Below the pieces are notes generated by a model. It was not told the origin of the DNA, ran no database searches, and worked only from the letters and a program-made list of their open reading frames with translations. Position numbers and translations under genes: made by a program. Of a stretch of DNA of 25,530 nucleotides, positions 23,204 through 25,530 are shown piece by piece. Position 1 is the first letter of the stretch. Each line of letters starts with the position of its first letter. Origin of the DNA: Dorea sp. (GTDB taxonomy: Bacteria; Bacillota_A; Clostridia; Lachnospirales; Lachnospiraceae); contig JAEDLC010000015.1 in assembly GCA_016295505.1 (NCBI GenBank), forward strand, positions 1 to 25,530, written 5' to 3'.

Positions 23204-23887
23204 ATGAGTCTGTTAGAGATGAAAAATATCAAGAAGAGCTTTAACGGAGTGGAAGTGTTAAAGGACATTTCCCTTACGGTAGAAAAAGGGGAGGTGCTGG
23301 GCATTATCGGGCCGTCCGGTTCAGGCAAATCCACACTTCTTCGCTGTGCTACCGGGCTCGAGACTGCAGATGGCGGTGAGATCAGGTATGAAGGAACTTA
23401 TGGACTGGTGTTCCAGAATTTTAATCTGTTTCCGCATTATTCAGTGATGAAAAATATTACAGATGCACCAATTAAGGTACAGAAGCGTGCGAAAGAGGAA
23501 GTATATCAGGAGGCACGGGTACTGCTTCGTAAGATGGGACTGGAAGACAAGGAAAATGCCTACCCGTATCAGCTGTCCGGAGGACAGCAGCAGAGAGTGT
23601 CGATTGCAAGAGCGCTTGCGATGAATCCGGATATCCTGTTTTTCGATGAGCCGACTTCTGCTCTGGATCCGGAGCTGACAGGGGAGATCCTGAAAGTAAT
23701 CCGTGAGCTTGCGCTGGAACATATGACGATGGTAATCGTTACGCATGAAATGAACTTTGCGAAAAATGTATCGGATCATATTATCTTTATGGATGATGGA
23801 TATATTGCTGTTCAGGGTACGCCGGAAGAGGTGTTCTGTTCTTCCAATGAGCGAATGAAAGAGTTTCTCGGGAAGTTTAATGACTAA
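23204..23887 (+). CDS. Polar amino acid ABC transporter, ATP-binding protein
   Basis: 227 residues from ATG 23204, correctly spaced from AGGAGG; ATG 23198 is too close to it. Walker A GPSGSGKST (36-44), Q-loop Gln71 (GLVFQNFNLFPHYSV), signature LSGGQQQR, Walker B ILFFDEP and switch His (VTHEM) are all present. The segment between Walker A and the Q-loop is about 15-17 residues shorter than in GlnQ/HisP-type proteins, which have a longer strand-turn region there, so total length is about 227 and not 240-245. All catalytic motifs are intact, so it should be active. Last gene of the importer operon. Confidence 0.93.
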   Translation: MSLLEMKNIKKSFNGVEVLKDISLTVEKGEVLGIIGPSGSGKSTLLRCATGLETADGGEIRYEGTYGLVFQNFNLFPHYSVMKNITDAPIKVQKRAKEEVYQEARVLLRKMGLEDKENAYPYQLSGGQQQRVSIARALAMNPDILFFDEPTSALDPELTGEILKVIRELALEHMTMVIVTHEMNFAKNVSDHIIFMDDGYIAVQGTPEEVFCSSNERMKEFLGKFND

Positions 23888-23951
23888 TGAATAGGGGCTA
23901 TTTATTAGAGGTGCTAATAAATGTCCTGCAGAAAAATAATGTATCAGGATA

Positions 23952-23996
23952 AATACAAGGCAGAAGGGAATATTGCTTTTCCTTCTGCCTTGTATT
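23952..23996. terminator. Long terminator hairpin before purF
   Basis: AATACAAGGCAGAAGG (23952-23967) pairs perfectly with 23981-23996 over 16 bp, with three more inner pairs and a 7-nt loop. The downstream side is only moderately T-rich. It probably ends the importer operon. Between it and purF a small hairpin CCGTC-ATAA-GACGG (24020-24033) is visible, but no confident promoter. Confidence 0.65.
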
Positions 23997-24094
23997 ATAC
24001 TGTTATCGAAAGAGGTTTACCGTCATAAGACGGAAAACATTTTCATATCTGATACACTACTTTCGGATATTGAAAAAAGAAGGAGTCTGCATTT

Positions 24095-25522
24095 ATGAGT
24101 GAGTTTGAAAAGATAACAACAGGTATGGGAGAGGAATGCGGAGTATTTGGCGCCTATGATATGGACGGAGGTGACGTTGCACCTTCTATATATTATGGGC
24201 TTTTTGCGTTGCAGCACAGAGGACAGGAAAGCTGTGGAATTGCTGTAACGGACACTTATGGAGAGAGAAAGATCCATTCCAGGAAGGGGCTTGGGCTGGT
24301 GAATGAAGTTTTTGATGAAGAGGCTCTCCAGAATCTGACGGGTAATCTTGGAGTAGGACATGTGCGTTATTCGACTGCAGGAGGTTCCAGAGCAGAAAAT
24401 GCGATGCCGCTGGTTATTAATTATGTGAAAGGTGTACTTGCAATTGCGCATAACGGTAACCTGACGAATGCAATTGAACTTCGGCACGAACTGGAATACA
24501 CTGGGGCTATATTCCAGACAACGATTGATTCCGAGGTGATTGCATATCACATTGCAAGAGAGCGTCTGAATGTGAAAAAGGCAGAAGATGCTGTGAAAAA
24601 CGCCATGAAAAAGATCAAAGGTGCATATGCACTGGTTGTCACATCTCCGAGAAAGATGATCGGGGCAAGAGATCCGTTCGGATTGAAACCTTTATGTATC
24701 GGAAAGCGCGATAATACTTATTTTCTGGCATCGGAAAGCTGTGCGATCTCTGCAGTCGGCGGGGAATTTGTGCGCGACGTTGAACCGGGCGAGATCGTAA
24801 GTTTTACCAAGCATGGAATCAAGTCTGATATGTCGATGGCGATCAGTCCGAAAAAACAGGCGAGATGTATCTTTGAGTACATCTATTTTGCAAGAACCGA
24901 CAGTACAATCGACAATGTCAATGTGTACCATTCCAGAATTCTTGCGGGAAATGCTCTCGCGGAATCCTATCCGGTGGAGGCAGATCTTGTTGTGGGTGTT
25001 CCGGATTCCGGTCTGGTGGCGGCAAAAGGATATTCTGAGAAATCCGGTATTCCGTACGGGATGGCATTTCACAAGAACAGTTATGTGGGAAGAACCTTTA
25101 TTAAGCCGAAACAGAGTCAGAGAGAAAGCAGTGTCAAGATTAAGCTGAATGTGATTGAAGAAGTAGTCAGGGGTAAGCGTATCGTTATGGTAGATGATTC
25201 GATTGTACGTGGTACGACCTGTGCCAACATCATTAAGATGCTGAAAAAAGCAGGTGCAAAAGAGGTACATGTAAGAATCAGTTCACCTCCGTTCCTGTAT
25301 CCGTGTTATTTTGGAACAGATGTGCCGTCAAACGAACAGCTGATTGCCCACTCTCATACAACAGAAGAGATTCGCGAGATGATCGGTGCGGATTCCCTGG
25401 GGTATATGGAAATCGAAAAACTGAAAGACATGGTGGGAGATCTGGGATATTGTGATGCATGTTTCACGGGGGATTATCCGATGGAAGTCCCGGGAAAAGA
25501 TATCTCACTGGCTTTTGAGTAA
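24095..25522 (+). CDS. purF: Amidophosphoribosyltransferase
   Basis: 475 residues. It catalyses the first committed step of purine synthesis: PRPP plus glutamine to phosphoribosylamine. The glutaminase domain starts at Cys15 (EECGVFGAY), so a 14-residue propeptide must be removed as in B. subtilis PurF; ALQHRGQESCGIA and GHVRYSTAG follow. The PRPP-binding motif is VMVDDSIVRGTT (about 364-375). Cys258, Cys404, Cys453 and Cys456 (YCDAC) match the four ligands of the [4Fe-4S] cluster of the Bacillus-type enzyme, making it oxygen sensitive and fitting an anaerobe. AAGGAG lies upstream of ATG 24095. Full length; the next gene is beyond the window. Confidence 0.97.
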   Translation: MSEFEKITTGMGEECGVFGAYDMDGGDVAPSIYYGLFALQHRGQESCGIAVTDTYGERKIHSRKGLGLVNEVFDEEALQNLTGNLGVGHVRYSTAGGSRAENAMPLVINYVKGVLAIAHNGNLTNAIELRHELEYTGAIFQTTIDSEVIAYHIARERLNVKKAEDAVKNAMKKIKGAYALVVTSPRKMIGARDPFGLKPLCIGKRDNTYFLASESCAISAVGGEFVRDVEPGEIVSFTKHGIKSDMSMAISPKKQARCIFEYIYFARTDSTIDNVNVYHSRILAGNALAESYPVEADLVVGVPDSGLVAAKGYSEKSGIPYGMAFHKNSYVGRTFIKPKQSQRESSVKIKLNVIEEVVRGKRIVMVDDSIVRGTTCANIIKMLKKAGAKEVHVRISSPPFLYPCYFGTDVPSNEQLIAHSHTTEEIREMIGADSLGYMEIEKLKDMVGDLGYCDACFTGDYPMEVPGKDISLAFE

Positions 25523-25530
25523 AATGTGAT

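Noticed and set aside
23997..24094. Purine riboswitch or PurR box upstream of purF
   Set aside because: I found no conserved purine-aptamer core. TTCGGATATT near 24061 resembles half a PurBox, but without the second half it is too weak to report.
1..25530. tRNA or rRNA genes, CRISPR arrays, transposases and phage genes
   Set aside because: Read on both strands, no cloverleaf with TTCGANNC context, no regularly spaced direct repeats and no recognisable transposase or phage protein were seen.

Overview
The window reads as chromosomal DNA of a low-to-moderate GC, Gram-positive, spore-forming anaerobe, most likely a gut member of the Lachnospiraceae (Clostridia). The evidence is the strong AGGAGG-type ribosome binding sites, SigA-type promoters, SleB-type and SpoIID-like cell-wall proteins, a lipoprotein-anchored ABC importer, and a DUF5717/DUF5716 gene pair that I know only from this family. 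No rRNA, tRNA, CRISPR array, phage gene or insertion sequence was recognised.

Layout. 1-2430: an arsenite-methyltransferase-like gene interrupted by one in-frame TGA, then a DUF6483 gene and a ThrE-type exporter. 2450-3630: two convergent MerR-family regulators, each with its own 19-bp-spacer promoter; the first is a TipA-like drug sensor. 3677-4441: a DUF4867 gene. 4478-5990: a promoter, a terminator-like hairpin, a 79-residue unknown protein, a second hairpin sharing the same 10-base loop motif, and a gene in which the first third of a MATE exporter is joined in frame to a cytidylate-kinase-like domain. 6012-8641: divergent genes for a SpoIID/peptidoglycan-binding protein and a transglutaminase-like exported protein. 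8710-13238: carAB with an attenuator-like leader. 13289-14920: a SleB-type hydrolase, the tail of a deleted ABC permease, a cupin and a 148-bp imperfect palindrome. 14920-16017: a PLP aminotransferase on the minus strand. 16067-21501: a three-gene operon of unknown function (DUF5717, DUF5716, TPR protein). 21476-23887: a polar amino acid ABC importer. 24095-25522: purF.

The strongest candidate for something unusual is the first gene. Reading through its TGA restores a complete ArsM-type C-terminus. The TGA sits directly after the conserved arsenic-binding cysteine, and a six-base-pair hairpin with a GGUG loop lies 17 nt downstream, where a bacterial SECIS element would be. This points to a selenocysteine-containing methyltransferase with a vicinal Cys-Sec pair. 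Other candidates are the twin GCGTAAATCC-loop hairpins upstream of the MATE fragment (possibly a guanidine-IV type riboswitch), the MATE-kinase fusion itself, the uncharacterised DUF5717/DUF5716/TPR operon, and a TipA gene with a well-formed internal start that would produce a free drug-binding domain.

How the genes work together: carAB and purF supply nucleotide precursors (carbamoyl phosphate for pyrimidines and arginine; phosphoribosylamine for purines). The ABC importer, ThrE-like exporter and aminotransferase concern amino acid traffic. The envelope genes fit sporulation or cell-wall turnover. Apart from the operons named, neighbours appear to be independent units.
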